From NCBI GenBank assembly GCA_020637815.1, contig JACKJS010000001.1, forward strand, positions 1,116,001 to 1,180,000: DNA of 64,000 nt. Reading direction: 5' to 3'. This document shows positions 63,526 through 64,000 of the stretch, one piece after another (the first letter of the stretch is position 1; each line of letters starts with the position of its first letter). The translations under genes and the position numbers were made by a program. Origin of the DNA: Hyphomicrobiaceae bacterium (GTDB lineage: Bacteria; Pseudomonadota; Alphaproteobacteria; Rhizobiales; Methyloligellaceae). The notes beneath the pieces are model-generated. The model was not told the origin of the DNA and made no database searches. It saw nothing but the letters and a program-made list of their open reading frames with translations.

Positions 63526-63747
63526 GGTGTGCCCTCCATGCTGGTTTTTGCGGTAGTTTACCTCCAATCAGTGCCCAACTCGAAAAGGTCGTTTGCTTCC
63601 GCGGGCAGCCAATCCGACCTTCGCGTTCGTCCATTCGGGGGGAAGGGTGCAGCACCCGAGCCGGTCAGGTCGCTGTGTGCAGGACAAATTCGCAGCCTGT
63701 TCCTATAGCTGCCGAGATCGCCCGTGGGCGATTGCCACAACGAGGTG

Positions 63748-63761
63748 AGGCACCTAATTTG
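63748..63761. repeat. Right arm of a 14-bp perfect inverted repeat
   Basis: AGGCACCTAATTTG, exact complement of 63374-63387. It contains the stop codon of the partial outer-membrane protein gene. The 360 nt between the arms hold the 5' end of the broken channel gene and otherwise unassigned sequence. Confidence 0.7.
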
Positions 63762-64000
63762 GCAGGGAGAAATAGCGCGTGGCGCCGATTCTGCCGACGT
63801 GTAGGTCATTCTCGAAGGAACCGTGCAAGGGCGGGATCGGCCAGCCCAAGGCAGGGTCCGGCCGAAGAGTGAAGCTCTCGTCGGCGAAGTGCGTGTAGCG
63901 GTACTCAGCCCTGAGGGTCCAAAGAGGCGAAAGCTTCTTCTCTATCCCGGCGCCGGCAGTGATACCGTTGGAGCCAAAGTCTCGAAGCGGTTCGAAACTG
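63754..64000 (-). CDS. Outer-membrane beta-barrel protein, C-terminal part (gene enters from the right edge)
   Basis: The minus-strand frame is open from the right edge to a TAG at 63754-63756 and gives 81 residues: FGSNGITAGAGIEKKLSPLW, TLRAEYRYTHFADESF, then DLHVGRIGATRYFSLPN. Alternating beta-strands and the RAEYRY motif are typical of Omp25-like eight-stranded barrels, which usually end in Phe; here the end is FSLPN, so the last residues may have been replaced where the inverted repeat lies. The promoter and signal peptide are beyond the window. Confidence 0.7.
   Translation of the reverse strand, partial: SFEPLRDFGSNGITAGAGIEKKLSPLWTLRAEYRYTHFADESFTLRPDPALGWPIPPLHGSFENDLHVGRIGATRYFSLPN

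Overview
The window reads as a chromosomal segment of a high-GC alphaproteobacterium, most likely Hyphomicrobiales and possibly a methylotroph. The reasons are a C4-pathway 5-aminolevulinate synthase, a CcmE of the alphaproteobacterial type, HdeD and GlsB stress proteins, a CCGGG/CCCGG intergenic hairpin of a kind common in this class, a relic of a YVTN beta-propeller protein, and a complete hydroxylamine dehydrogenase operon. The species cannot be fixed from sequence alone.

Region 1 (1-6.3 kb) is the metabolic highlight. A minus-strand operon haoA-hemA-haoB encodes an octaheme hydroxylamine dehydrogenase, a 5-aminolevulinate synthase (first step of heme synthesis) and the membrane-anchored HaoB protein. 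The end of ccmE (heme chaperone for cytochrome c maturation) meets it convergently. Heme synthesis, heme delivery and a very heme-rich enzyme are therefore adjacent. A divergent hutF (formimidoylglutamate deiminase) lies upstream.

Region 2 (6.4-32.8 kb) is ordinary chromosomal content. It holds a family 2 glycosyltransferase, decayed exbD/tonB remnants, a seven-gene Mrp/Mbh-like cation/proton antiporter operon whose last gene is a tandem fusion of two antiporter domains, an RND pump with its lipoprotein adaptor, a patatin plus GntP-permease pair, two alpha/beta hydrolases, a Tat-exported beta-carbonic anhydrase, two small secreted proteins (EF-hand and Cys-rich), hdeD and glsB, a LysR regulator, a membrane metallophosphoesterase, an RhlE-like helicase and an FMN 2-hydroxyacid dehydrogenase.

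Region 3 (33-50.2 kb) is dominated by the cell surface. Two paralogous autotransporters (1050 aa and about 2070 aa) share a C-terminal half and a repeating passenger coil; the larger one carries glycine-rich expansions resembling mycobacterial PGRS proteins. Between them lie a second RND pump with adaptor, a pentameric ligand-gated ion channel homologue, a TIGR03032-type protein, and two relics (YVTN propeller, IS5/IS1182-type transposase).

Region 4 (50.2-64 kb) is a mosaic accessory region. It has a 1.5 kb gene-poor stretch, an AT-rich phytanoyl-CoA-dioxygenase-like gene, a DUF1647-like glycosyltransferase gene, a sulfatase/TetR pair with a clear operator, a secreted beta-propeller protein, a large zinc-ribbon/cyclase/ATPase signalling protein, and broken outer-membrane protein genes. 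This part carries a family of bipartite REP-like palindromes (two 24-nt palindromes spaced by 21-22 nt) at gene boundaries. Copies bracket the sulfatase/TetR unit and abut the broken autotransporter piece. No CRISPR array, rRNA or tRNA was seen.
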